DNA of 64,000 nt. It comes from Candidatus Anaerobutyricum avicola. GTDB taxonomy: Bacteria > Bacillota > Clostridia > Lachnospirales > Lachnospiraceae. The notes under the pieces were generated by a model. It was not told the DNA's origin. It saw only the letters and a program-made list of their open reading frames with translations, and did no database searches. Every line of letters begins with the position of its first letter. The first letter of the stretch is position 1. Shown piece after piece: positions 10,296-18,579 of this stretch. The stretch covers positions 31,951-95,950 of the forward strand of contig DXGQ01000031.1 in the NCBI GenBank assembly GCA_019113845.1. The letters run 5' to 3'. The position numbers were made by a program, and so were the translations under genes.

Positions 10296-11111
10296 TTGAA
10301 CTGGTTATACCGGCTGGAACGGAAGTTTGGAAAATATGCCATCGCCAATCTGCCATTATATATTGTCGTGCTGTATGCCATCGGTGCGGCTTTTGACATA
10401 CTGTCGCAGGGCACGGCGTACTATGAGTACCTGAGCCTGAATCCGTATCTCGTTCTGCATGGACAGATCTGGAGGATCGTCACATTTCTGGCGGCGGCGC
10501 CGAACACAAATATCTTTTTTCTTGTGTTTGTCCTGTTGTTTTATTATTCGATCGGACAGTCGCTGTCACAGGTCTGGGGCGCTTTCAAGTTTAACATGTA
10601 TGTTCTTGTGGGTGTGCTTGGGACGATCGCGGCGGCCTTTCTTGCGTACTTTGTGACCCGCAGTCCATTTATCTTCATGGACACGTATTACGTGAACCTG
10701 TCCATGTTTCTCGCCTATGCGGCGATTTTCCCGGAGATGCGGGTGTATCTGTACGGGATCATACCGATCAAGGTAAAATGGCTGGCAATCCTGGATGTAG
10801 TTGTGCTGGCAGGTTCCTTTATTCAGGGAGGAATCAGTGTCAGGATCGCGATTGTAGTCGGACTTTTGAATTTTATCTTATTTTATTTCTCCACGAGAAA
10901 CTACCGCAGAGTATCGCCGAAGGAGATGCACAGGAAGATTAAGTTCAGGCGGCAGATGTCGCAGAATACAGATGGAGCGAGACATCGTTGTGCGGTCTGT
11001 CACCGGACAGAGCTGGATGATCCGAATCTGGAATTTCGGTATTGTTCCAAATGTAACGGCAATTATGAGTACTGTAATGAACATCTTTTTACGCATACGC
11101 ATGTAAAGTGA
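10296..11111 (+). CDS. Rhomboid-like integral membrane protein with C-terminal zinc ribbon
   Basis: 271 residues from the TTG at 10296, chosen because GAGGAGG at 10281 is 8 bp away; a TTG at 10290 would be only about 2 bp away. About six membrane segments span residues 15-205. The profile and the LNPYLVLHGQIWRIVTFL stretch resemble the rhomboid fold, but the GxSG catalytic serine motif is not visible where NLSMFLAYAA lies, so it is probably inactive. The tail has paired cysteines (CAVC, CSKC) and a histidine-rich end (HLFTHTH), suggesting metal binding. The function is unknown. Confidence 0.65.
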   Translation: MNWLYRLERKFGKYAIANLPLYIVVLYAIGAAFDILSQGTAYYEYLSLNPYLVLHGQIWRIVTFLAAAPNTNIFFLVFVLLFYYSIGQSLSQVWGAFKFNMYVLVGVLGTIAAAFLAYFVTRSPFIFMDTYYVNLSMFLAYAAIFPEMRVYLYGIIPIKVKWLAILDVVVLAGSFIQGGISVRIAIVVGLLNFILFYFSTRNYRRVSPKEMHRKIKFRRQMSQNTDGARHRCAVCHRTELDDPNLEFRYCSKCNGNYEYCNEHLFTHTHVK

Positions 11112-11303
11112 AAATGAGCAGCGGATGCCTGCGTTGATGATTCAGCCTGGAAGAAACAAAAACCGGGCTGAATTTTTCTCATTTCACAGAGGTTTCTTTT
11201 GTGATCTCAGAAAATTTCTGAAAAAGACCGGCAGAGATAACCTGTCGCCGGGACGATGTATGCGGGATACGTGTCTGAGAAGAAGAAAGAAGGGAAGATA
11301 TCC

Positions 11304-11621
11304 GTGATTATTTCAGAAAATATCATGATCGGTGAGAGCATTGCTTACCGGGCGGACAGCATCGTAAAGTCACTTCGGGAAAAGAAGCCTTTCGGATACC
11401 CGGTCTGGTACGGGATCACCACTGCACAGGAAGACGAGAATCTGTTTTATATTCTGAGCGGTCTGGAAATCAGACACGAGTTTTATCTGAACAGCGATAT
11501 AAAGCTTCTGGGACTGGCAGGCTCGAGAGAAGAGGCGGGAGAGATCGTGTTAAATCTTGTGCAGGAGGGGTATAATAAGGGTGAACTTTTTAATATGAAG
11601 CAGTATCTGCAGACAAGGTAA
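11304..11621 (+). CDS. Hypothetical protein, about 105 residues
   Basis: No family recognised. The frame is open from an ATG at 11256 (no ribosome site), but the GTG at 11304 has AAGAAGGGAAG upstream, and an ATG at 11325 is a third option. The protein is soluble with mixed alpha/beta character (AYRADSIVKSL, DIKLLGLAGSREEAG). Its stop codon touches the ATG of the DUF2953 gene, which suggests translational coupling with that gene. Confidence 0.55.
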   Translation: MIISENIMIGESIAYRADSIVKSLREKKPFGYPVWYGITTAQEDENLFYILSGLEIRHEFYLNSDIKLLGLAGSREEAGEIVLNLVQEGYNKGELFNMKQYLQTR

Positions 11622-12746
11622 ATGTATGGGAGGAAGAGTTTGTTGCATGTAATACTTATTCTGTTCAAAATAATCGGAATCATCCTGGCGCTGGTACTTG
11701 GCCTGCTCGTGCTCGTTTTAGCAGCGCCGGTCCGCTATTCTTTCCGGTTTCATACAGACGAAAACGCGCCTCCCGGCGGACAGGTAAAAGTAACGTGGCT
11801 TCTTCATATCCTCTATGTAAGAGCCAGTTACATAGATAAAATGCTTGATTACCGGGTTCGGATCTTCGGATATCAGATCATGGGGAACCAGAAAGAATTC
11901 CTGGAGAAAAAGAAGAAACGGGAACAGAAAAAACAGCAAAAAAGGCAGAGAAAAGAAGAAAAAGATCAGAAAGATAAAAAAGAACAACCGGAACCGGAGC
12001 TTCAGGCCTTGTCTCTTCCGGAGCCGGAAGCAGTTTCTGAAGCGGAGCCAGAAGTCAAAGAGAAAGCGTCATCCGGTGAAACAGAGGTGTTAAAAGACGA
12101 TGTGGTTGTCGAAGCGGAGCCAGAAGTCAAAGAGAAAGCGTCATCCGGTGAAACAGAGGCGTCAGAAGATGATGTGGTTGTCGAAGCGGAGCCAGAAGTC
12201 AAAGAGAAAGCATCATCCGATGAAACAGAGGTGCCAAAAGAGGACGCGGTTGTTGAAGCAGAAGAGAAAGAAAAATCTGCAAAAACGGCGACTCGTGAAA
12301 AGTCCGGTGACGGACAGAAAAAGACAGCCGGAGAGAAAACAGGCAGAAAGAAAACGGTGAAAGGAAAGAAAAAACGGCGGGAGTCGCTCGGCGATAAGAT
12401 TGTTGCCGTGCGTACTGCCTGGCAGGAATATCATGGCAGACAATTGCTGGATTTCACAAAAAAGAGTATAATAAAGATACTGCGGCATGTACTGCCGAGA
12501 AAGATGCGGGGATATATTCATTTTGGGTTTGACGACCCGGCGGTGACGGGGCTTGTCACGGGAACTGCGGCGATGTTTTATCCGAAATACCGGAAAACAT
12601 TTACGTTGGAGCCGGATTTTCATCAGACCTGTTTTGAGGCAGACTGCAGTGGACGGGGGAGGATCCATCCCGGATTTTTCCTGTACATCGGCATTACGGC
12701 GCTGATGAACAAAGATGTGAGAAACCTGATCAAAAAGATGCTGTAG
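11622..12746 (+). CDS. DUF2953 protein (YtfI-like) with acidic/lysine-rich repeat linker
   Basis: 374 residues. One N-terminal membrane segment (ILILFKIIGIILALVLGL), a charged low-complexity linker (about 90-245) with three 24-residue repeats, and a C-terminal DUF2953 region (FGFDDPAVTGLVTG). A TTG at 11640 is an alternative start with GGGAGGAAG upstream. In Bacillus the DUF2953 gene ytfI lies directly before ytfJ (gerW); the same order here supports a sporulation-related role, though the molecular function is unknown. Confidence 0.75.
   Translation: MYGRKSLLHVILILFKIIGIILALVLGLLVLVLAAPVRYSFRFHTDENAPPGGQVKVTWLLHILYVRASYIDKMLDYRVRIFGYQIMGNQKEFLEKKKKREQKKQQKRQRKEEKDQKDKKEQPEPELQALSLPEPEAVSEAEPEVKEKASSGETEVLKDDVVVEAEPEVKEKASSGETEASEDDVVVEAEPEVKEKASSDETEVPKEDAVVEAEEKEKSAKTATREKSGDGQKKTAGEKTGRKKTVKGKKKRRESLGDKIVAVRTAWQEYHGRQLLDFTKKSIIKILRHVLPRKMRGYIHFGFDDPAVTGLVTGTAAMFYPKYRKTFTLEPDFHQTCFEADCSGRGRIHPGFFLYIGITALMNKDVRNLIKKML
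12039..12254 (+). repeat. Three tandem 72-bp in-frame repeats
   Basis: Units at 12039-12110, 12111-12182 and 12183-12254 each encode a version of EAEPEVKEKASSGETE plus eight variable residues. The first two units are nearly identical and the third has drifted. They lie in the linker of the DUF2953 protein and keep the reading frame. Confidence 0.95.
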
Positions 12747-12842
12747 GCGGTCATAAAAATGTGGACAGCAGCACGATACTACTATAGACAGCATGCAGAT
12801 GGTAACAGAGGTAATACAGGAAGACGATAACAGGAGGGAATT

Positions 12843-13247
12843 ATGGCAAACAGTAATTTTGACCAGACAGTACAATCATTATTTCAGGGGCTGGATCATG
12901 TGATCTCAACGAAGACGGTGGTGGGTGAGCCGCAGGTGATCGGGGATACCATCATCTTGCCATTGGTGGACGTGTCCTTCGGTATGGGAGCAGGTGCTTT
13001 CAGCAAGGAGAATTCCAGCAATGGCGCCGGAGGTATTGGCGGAAAGATGTCTCCGAGCGCGATCCTCGTCATTCAGAACGGGCAGACGAAGCTTGTCAAT
13101 GTGCGCAATCAGGATGCTGTGACTAAGGTACTTGATATGGTGCCGGAGGCGGTCAATAAGATTTCTTCCCTGATCAAAGGGGACGGAAAAGAGGAAGATC
13201 CGATCGTCAAAGAAGCGGCGGAGAAAAAAACGGAGGAAAAATTTTAA
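12843..13247 (+). CDS. gerW: Spore germination/sporulation protein GerW (YtfJ)
   Basis: 134 residues, typical for the family. The conserved core DTIILPLVDVSFGMGAG (about 36-52), a glycine-rich loop and MSPSAILVI are present, followed by a charged tail. In Bacillus, YtfJ is made in the forespore and helps spores germinate with L-alanine. AGGAGGG precedes the ATG. It follows the DUF2953 gene as in Bacillus. Confidence 0.88.
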   Translation: MANSNFDQTVQSLFQGLDHVISTKTVVGEPQVIGDTIILPLVDVSFGMGAGAFSKENSSNGAGGIGGKMSPSAILVIQNGQTKLVNVRNQDAVTKVLDMVPEAVNKISSLIKGDGKEEDPIVKEAAEKKTEEKF

Positions 13248-13256
13248 AAATTTCTC

Positions 13257-13285
13257 TTGCATTTCAGGCTCATTTCTGATAGTAT
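13257..13285 (+). promoter_or_regulatory. Putative promoter of rpmB
   Basis: TTGCAT (13257-13262) and TAGTAT (13280-13285), 17-bp spacing, start point near 13292. A moderate match to sigma-A. Confidence 0.45.
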
Positions 13286-13295
13286 AGACTCGTTG

Positions 13296-13366
13296 TAAGT
13301 CTGTTGCTGTGCTTATCAGACGGGTGGATTATGCTTGGATATTTGGAAGACAGCACGCCGGACTTA
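13296..13366 (+). promoter_or_regulatory. Structured leader of rpmB
   Basis: Two nested helices can form in the leader: TAAGTC (13296-13301) with GACTTA (13361-13366), and TGCTGT (13305-13310) with ACAGCA (13350-13355). The structure ends 12 bp before AAGGAGGTG of rpmB. Ribosomal protein genes are often controlled by such leaders; autoregulation by L28 is inference. Confidence 0.35.
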
Positions 13367-13391
13367 AGTATATACGCAAGGAGGTGCTATC

Positions 13392-13577
13392 ATGGCAAGA
13401 TGCGCTATTTGTGACAAAGGTGCTCATTTCGGTATCAAAGTGAGTCATTCTCATAGAAGATCTAACAAAATGTGGAAATCCAACATTAAGTCTGTAAAGG
13501 TGAAGGTTAACGGAGCTGCAAAGAAGATGTATGTTTGTACTTCCTGCTTAAGATCCGGCAAAGTAGAACGTGCATAG
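13392..13577 (+). CDS. rpmB: Large-subunit ribosomal protein bL28
   Basis: 61 residues, full length. It begins MARCAICDKG and keeps the two cysteine pairs (CAIC, CTSC) of the zinc-binding form of L28. AAGGAGGTG gives a strong ribosome site. It heads the conserved rpmB / Asp23 / fakA / recG neighbourhood of Firmicutes. Confidence 0.97.
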   Translation: MARCAICDKGAHFGIKVSHSHRRSNKMWKSNIKSVKVKVNGAAKKMYVCTSCLRSGKVERA

Positions 13578-13639
13578 TTCCTTCTTTACCGATATATGAA
13601 GAATGCTTGACATTTGCATACAGCAAGTATACGGATGTG

Positions 13640-13745
13640 AGATTACAGGACTGCTGCATAAGCCGCAGTCATATAAGATGGTATGTGTACTCTTCGGAGG
13701 ACATGGTGTTTTGTATGACGGGAGGCTTTCGCGCAGTCCTTTTTT
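13640..13745 (+). ncRNA. Candidate small structured RNA downstream of rpmB
   Basis: An irregular hairpin has four stacked helices: AGGACTGC (13647-13654) with GCAGTCCT (13733-13740), AAGCC (13660-13664) with GGCTT (13724-13728), GTCATA (13668-13673) with TATGAC (13714-13719), and ATGT..CTC (13683-13692) with GAG..ACAT (13697-13704) closed by a TTCG loop. It ends in a T run from 13740. A possible promoter (TTGACA 13607-13612, TATACG 13628-13633, only 15 bp apart) lies upstream. An alternative local pairing of GACTGC with GCAGTC (13665-13670) also exists. It matches no RNA family I recognise. It could instead be a long terminator of rpmB. Confidence 0.45.
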
Positions 13746-13813
13746 CGTTTCATGAGAAATTGAACTTTTTGTAGCACGATATCCGGTCTGCCGGATGCTT
13801 TCCGGTGGGGACG

Positions 13814-13960
13814 TCAGCAGAAGTGATCGTGAAAGAGAAGGTATCCGAGGATGGTGCCGGAAAGCAGAAGGATAAACTTTATGGCAAAGCCGGAGAGAAA
13901 GCAGCTTAAAAATAATCCCAGGGAGAAACACAACAGACCAAATCCACATACTTTTTTCAC
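13814..13960 (-). CDS. 48-residue hydrophobic membrane protein (unrecognised)
   Basis: A GTG at 13960 preceded by GGGGGAG (5-bp gap) opens a frame of 48 codons ending TGA at 13814. The product begins MKKVCGFGLLCFSLGLF, then has SCFLSGFAIKFILLLSG and ends GYLLFHDHFC. It is two short hydrophobic segments with five cysteines. The good ribosome site, the membrane-like composition and the absence of any plus-strand gene here support it. It lies antisense between rpmB and the Asp23 gene. Function unknown. Confidence 0.6.
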   Translation of the reverse strand: MKKVCGFGLLCFSLGLFLSCFLSGFAIKFILLLSGTILGYLLFHDHFC

Positions 13961-14180
13961 GGCGTCTCCCCCAAACAGTTTCTTCTCTACAGGATATGCA
14001 GAGAGGCGGCAGTCTGTGCGGCCCGGCTTTTTATATTTTTATATTTTTTGTGATTTTCATGAGAGCAGAATGTATTTTAGAGTTTCTTTTTCTGCGGAAA
14101 AAGGGTATACTATATCCAAGTATCAAAGAGGTCAGAATACCTTTTGACCTTAATATCATCATTAATGGAGGTACGTGAGA

Positions 14181-14537
14181 ATGAAGGGTCAGATGCAGAC
14201 AGAGTTCGGACAGGTTGTCATAGATGAAGAAGTGATCGCAAAATATGCCGGAATGAATGCCCTGGAGTGCTTTGGTATCGTGGGCATGGCTTCGGTCAAC
14301 ATGAAAGACGGACTTGTACGGCTCTTAAAGAGAGACAACCTTACTAAGGGAGTGAAGGTGAAACTGCAGGATAATAAGATCACGATTGATTTTCATATTA
14401 TCGTAGTTTACGGCGTATCCATTGCGACAGTGACGGAGAATCTGATTCAGAGCGTAAAATACAGAGTGGAGAAGTTTACAGATATGACGGTGGAGAAGAT
14501 TAACGTCTATGTGGAAGGCGTCCGCATTGTCGACTGA
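14181..14537 (+). CDS. Asp23/Gls24 family protein (YloU-like)
   Basis: 118 residues from the ATG at 14181, which is 9 bp after GGAGG; a GTG at 14175 is only 3 bp away. Asp23-family features are the GQVVIDEEVIAKYAG start, the central GIVGMASVNM and the DMTVEKINVYVEGV end. Members are small cytoplasmic or membrane-associated proteins linked to envelope homeostasis; YloU is the Bacillus counterpart, next to yloV. fakA follows after 125 bp that hold several small hairpins but no clear terminator. Confidence 0.88.
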   Translation: MKGQMQTEFGQVVIDEEVIAKYAGMNALECFGIVGMASVNMKDGLVRLLKRDNLTKGVKVKLQDNKITIDFHIIVVYGVSIATVTENLIQSVKYRVEKFTDMTVEKINVYVEGVRIVD

Positions 14538-14662
14538 GCCTGTAAACAGGCAGGTCTGTAGAGCAGACGGCTCTTTGGGGCTGTTTTCCCAACCTGTGTG
14601 TACACTTGTGGGGAAGGACCGTTGGTCATAGTGAGAATAGATGTGTATAAGGAGGAAATGCT

Positions 14663-16357
14663 GTGGATACGCACAACATAGATGCAAAAGCTTTTCAAAA
14701 ACTTTTTTTAGCCGGTGCAAACCGCATCAATGAGCAGAAAGAATATATCAATGAGTTAAATGTTTTTCCGGTTCCGGATGGTGATACGGGAACGAATATG
14801 TCTCTGACGATCCTGTCAGCGGCGAAGGAAGTGGAGAAGATATCCGAGCCGACGATCTCCTCTCTCTGCAAGGCCATCAGCGGTGGTTCTCTCCGCGGGG
14901 CGAGGGGAAATTCGGGCGTCATCCTCTCCCAGCTTTTCCGTGGGTTTACCAAGGCGGTTTCCAAAGCGGACAGTCTGGGAAAAGAAGAGATCGCCGCCGG
15001 CTTTGCCCGCGCTGTGGAGACGGCTTACAAGGCGGTCATGAAGCCGAAGGAAGGAACGATCCTCACAGTGGCAAAGGGAATGGCCGAGAAGGCCGAGGAG
15101 CTCTCGGAGAGCGATCTTTCTCTCATCGCCTACTGTGAAGCCATCGTATCCTGTGGATATGAAGTGCTCGCCAGAACTCCGGATATGCTTCCGGTGCTAA
15201 AAGAGGCGGGAGTGGTGGATTCCGGAGGACAGGGCCTGATGGAAGTGTTACAGGGAGTGCTTGACGCTCTCACAGGTAAGGTGACGGATGTCGTGATCCC
15301 GGAGGGACCGGCGGTGGCTGTCCCGGTGACCCCTGCAAAGAGCGGGGACTATGTTCCACCGGCCGATATCAAGTTCGGATATTGTACGGAATTTATCATC
15401 ATGCTGGAACACCCGCTTTCTTCTGAGGAAGAACAGGAACTCAAAGAATACTTCCTCGGCATGGGGGATTCTCTCGTGCTGGTGGCGGATGATGAGATCT
15501 GCAAGGTACATGTTCACACGAATCATCCGGGGCAGGCGTTTGAGAAAGCACTGACATACGGTCCGCTTTCCAACATGAAGGTTGACAATATGCGTCTGGA
15601 ACATGAGGAGAAGCTGATTAAGGATGCGGAAAAGGTGGCGGCGCGCCAGAGAGAGGAAGAGGAGCTTGCCAGACAGGAGGCAAAGAAGCAGCCGCCGAAG
15701 AAGATGGGCTTTATCGCTGTCTCTATCGGAGAAGGTCTCAGCGAGATTTTCAAAGATCTGGGCGTGGACTATCTCATTGAAGGCGGACAGACCATGAATC
15801 CGAGCACGGAGGATATGCTGGAGGCCATCGACCATGTCAATGCGGAAAACATTTTCATTCTTCCGAATAATAAAAATATTATCCTGGCGGCAGAGCAGGC
15901 AGCAAAACTGACTGCGGAAAAAAGAATTATCGTGCTGCCGACGAAAACAATTCCACAGGGTATCTCCGCCATGGTCGGATACATGCCGGAGCTGGATGTG
16001 GAAGAAAATATCGACAGCATGGAAGAATGTTATCAGAATATCATGAGCGGGCAGGTAACGTACGCTGTCCGGGATACGACGATCAACGGCAGAACGATTC
16101 GCAATGGCGACATCATGGGGATCAATGACGAAGGCATTCAGGCAGTGGGAAGCGATGTGGAACAGACGACACTGGATCTGATTTCCAAAATGGTGGATGC
16201 GGATTCCGAGCTGATATCCCTCTACTACGGGGAGACTGTTACCAAAGAGCAGGCGGCAGCGCTGACAGCAAAGGTAGAAGGAAGATTCCCGGATGTGGAA
16301 GTGGAGACAAACTTTGGCGGACAGCCAATTTATTATTACATGGTATCGGTTGAATAA
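14663..16357 (+). CDS. fakA: Fatty acid kinase catalytic subunit FakA (YloV/DAK2 family)
   Basis: 564 residues. GTG start with GGAGG seven bases upstream. The N-terminal DAK2 kinase domain carries NVFPVPDGDTGTNMSLT, whose aspartates bind Mg-ATP, and GARGNSGVILSQLFRG. The central part and C-terminal domain (from about 345, MGFIAVSIGEGL) match the three-domain FakA layout. FakA phosphorylates fatty acids bound to a FakB (DegV) protein to feed acyl-phosphate to phospholipid synthesis. A DegV gene (24987) and plsX (26066) are in the same window, which fits this pathway. Confidence 0.9.
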   Translation: MDTHNIDAKAFQKLFLAGANRINEQKEYINELNVFPVPDGDTGTNMSLTILSAAKEVEKISEPTISSLCKAISGGSLRGARGNSGVILSQLFRGFTKAVSKADSLGKEEIAAGFARAVETAYKAVMKPKEGTILTVAKGMAEKAEELSESDLSLIAYCEAIVSCGYEVLARTPDMLPVLKEAGVVDSGGQGLMEVLQGVLDALTGKVTDVVIPEGPAVAVPVTPAKSGDYVPPADIKFGYCTEFIIMLEHPLSSEEEQELKEYFLGMGDSLVLVADDEICKVHVHTNHPGQAFEKALTYGPLSNMKVDNMRLEHEEKLIKDAEKVAARQREEEELARQEAKKQPPKKMGFIAVSIGEGLSEIFKDLGVDYLIEGGQTMNPSTEDMLEAIDHVNAENIFILPNNKNIILAAEQAAKLTAEKRIIVLPTKTIPQGISAMVGYMPELDVEENIDSMEECYQNIMSGQVTYAVRDTTINGRTIRNGDIMGINDEGIQAVGSDVEQTTLDLISKMVDADSELISLYYGETVTKEQAAALTAKVEGRFPDVEVETNFGGQPIYYYMVSVE

Positions 16358-16366
16358 GATACGCAC

Positions 16367-16410
16367 GCCGGTATGTTCCGGCCGGAGAGAGGAACATGCC
16401 GGTGCTTTTC
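16367..16410 (+). terminator. Hairpin terminator between fakA and recG
   Basis: GCCGGTATGTTCC (16367-16379) pairs with GGAACATGCCGGT (16391-16403) with one mismatch, followed by GCTTTTC. The short T run suggests partial termination. Confidence 0.6.
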
Positions 16411-16497
16411 AGTGCCTTTGTGGAGAAAGCGGACGCCTGTGCCGACTTTCTCTTTTTTGTGTGATGAAATATGTATCAGAAAGAGAAGGAGTGTACC

Positions 16498-18519
16498 ATG
16501 AGTATTTCAGTACGTACTATAAAAGGAATCGGAGAAAAAACGGAAAAATTACTGAAACGACTGCAGATTGAGACAGTGGAAGAACTGGTACACCATTATC
16601 CCCGCTGTTATGTGACGTACCCGGAGCCGGTTTCCGTCAGCGAGGTAAAGACCGGTGTGCGCTGTTCTATCCTCGCGCAGATTGCCTCGCCGGTACATCT
16701 GAAAGCGGCCGGAAAGCTTAAACTGTGTACCTGCCTTGCTGCCGATGAGAGCGGGCAGATTTTTCTGCGATGGTTTAACATGCCTTACCTCAGAAATACG
16801 CTTAAGCAGGAACAGCGCTATGTGTTTACCGGGACGCCGGTTTACAAAAACGGGCGGGTGATGCTGGAGCAGCCGGAATATTTTTCGGAGCAAAAGTACA
16901 GAGAGATGATGGAGACATTTCAGCCGGTGTATCCACTCACTTCCGGACTTTCCAATAAGACATTACGAAAAGCGCAGGCGGCAGCCTTTGATATGTACTG
17001 TGCGGAAGAGTTTCTTCCGGAAAATGTAAGAAAATATTATGAGCTGGAGGAGGAAGCGGAAGCACTTCGGGAGATTCATTTTCCGTCGGGCGCAAAGGCG
17101 CTGGCGGAGGCGAGGAAGCGGATCATCTTTGATGAATTCTTTCGGTTTTTCAGCGCCCTGGCCCTCCTGCAGGAAAAGGAGCACAAAACGCTCAACCATT
17201 ATGTGATCCGGATGGGACCGGAGATCACGGAATTTATCCGTTCCCTTCCTTATGCGCTGACCGGCGCGCAAAAGGAGACGCTCCGGGATATACGGGGAGA
17301 TATGGCGGGGACCAGCGCGATGAATCGTCTGGTACAGGGAGATGTGGGCTCCGGAAAGACGATTGTGGCGGTGATCGCTCTCTATGCGGTAGTTTTAAAC
17401 GGATATCAGGGCGTTTTGATGGCGCCGACAGAAGTTCTGGCGCTCCAGCACTACGAATCCTTTCGCAAATTGCTGGAACCGAGAGGTGTGCGGATCGGTC
17501 TTCTGATGGGGTCCCAGAAGGCGGCAGAGAAGAGGGAGAGCAAAAGGCTCTGTGAGAGTGGAGAGGTGGATATCGTCATCGGTACCCATGCGGTCATCCA
17601 GGAGGATGTGCGGTTTCAGAATCTGGCGCTGGCAGTGACAGATGAGCAGCACCGATTTGGCGTAAAACAGAGAGACGCGCTGATGCATAAAGGGATGGAA
17701 CCCCATGTGCTCGTGATGAGCGCGACGCCGATCCCGCGGACTCTCGCCATGATCCTGTACCGGGATCTGGATATCAGTGTCATGAATGAGCTCCCGGCTT
17801 CCCGGCTTCCTATCAAGAACTGTGTGGTGGGGCAGAAAGCCCGGCCGGCAGCCTGGGAGTTTATCAGAAAACAGACGGCGCTGGGCCGGCAGGCTTATGT
17901 GATCTGTCCGATGATCGAGGAGAGTGAGACGCTGGATGTGGAAAATGTCACTGCCTATGCGGGGATGCTGGCACAGGCTATGCCGCCTTCTGTCCGTGTG
18001 GAAGCGCTGAACGGAAAGATGAGTCCCGCTGAAAAAAATGAGATCATGGACCGGTTTTCCAGAGGAGACATTCAGGTCCTCGTGTCCACCACCGTGGTGG
18101 AAGTCGGTATCGACGTGCCAAATGCCACGGTCATGCTCATTGAAAATGCGGAACGGTTCGGTCTGGCACAGCTTCATCAGCTTCGTGGCCGGGTCGGTCG
18201 CGGCAGGGAACAGTCTTACTGCATTTTCATTTCCGGTTCTGAACAGAAAGAAGCGCTGGAGAGACTGTCAGTCGTGGGAAGGTCGAATGATGGTTTTCAT
18301 ATCGCAAACGAGGATCTGAAGTTGCGGGGCCCGGGAGAGTTTTTTGGCACCCGGCAGAGCGGAACGATGAATTTTGCGCTGGGAGACATTTATGAGAATG
18401 CGGATATCCTGAAATCCGCCGCGGAAGCCGTCGACTTTTTAAAGGAGTCGGGGTATAATTTTAGAAAAATACATCAGTATGCTCTGGAAGAACATCTGAA
18501 TTATGCAAGAAATCTATAA
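16498..18519 (+). CDS. recG: ATP-dependent DNA helicase RecG
   Basis: 673 residues from the ATG at 16498, with AAGGAGT seven bases upstream. A wedge/OB domain lies in the first 250 residues. The helicase motor follows, with Walker A GDVGSGKT, DEQH (motif II), SATPIPRT (motif III), STTVVEVGIDVPN (motif V) and QLRGRVGRG (motif VI). The TRG motif region follows. RecG remodels stalled forks and Holliday junctions. Position after fakA matches other Firmicutes. Confidence 0.97.
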   Translation: MSISVRTIKGIGEKTEKLLKRLQIETVEELVHHYPRCYVTYPEPVSVSEVKTGVRCSILAQIASPVHLKAAGKLKLCTCLAADESGQIFLRWFNMPYLRNTLKQEQRYVFTGTPVYKNGRVMLEQPEYFSEQKYREMMETFQPVYPLTSGLSNKTLRKAQAAAFDMYCAEEFLPENVRKYYELEEEAEALREIHFPSGAKALAEARKRIIFDEFFRFFSALALLQEKEHKTLNHYVIRMGPEITEFIRSLPYALTGAQKETLRDIRGDMAGTSAMNRLVQGDVGSGKTIVAVIALYAVVLNGYQGVLMAPTEVLALQHYESFRKLLEPRGVRIGLLMGSQKAAEKRESKRLCESGEVDIVIGTHAVIQEDVRFQNLALAVTDEQHRFGVKQRDALMHKGMEPHVLVMSATPIPRTLAMILYRDLDISVMNELPASRLPIKNCVVGQKARPAAWEFIRKQTALGRQAYVICPMIEESETLDVENVTAYAGMLAQAMPPSVRVEALNGKMSPAEKNEIMDRFSRGDIQVLVSTTVVEVGIDVPNATVMLIENAERFGLAQLHQLRGRVGRGREQSYCIFISGSEQKEALERLSVVGRSNDGFHIANEDLKLRGPGEFFGTRQSGTMNFALGDIYENADILKSAAEAVDFLKESGYNFRKIHQYALEEHLNYARNL

Positions 18520-18579
18520 GAGAAAACTTTTGTGGGCGGGATGTCCACAGGAGAAAAGAGACAGGGGAGACAGCAGAAA

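Noticed and set aside
13851..14147. 98-codon plus-strand frame after rpmB
   Set aside because: No ribosome site, random composition, and it conflicts with the better supported minus-strand small gene.
14538..14662. Several small hairpins between the Asp23 gene and fakA (GCCTG..CAGGC, GTCTG..CAGAC)
   Set aside because: Each is only 5 bp and no T run follows; too weak to call a regulatory element.
18532..18579. Upstream in-frame starts of the tyrosine phosphatase
   Set aside because: The added residues are polar and outside the family core, and the ATG at 18580 has the better ribosome site.
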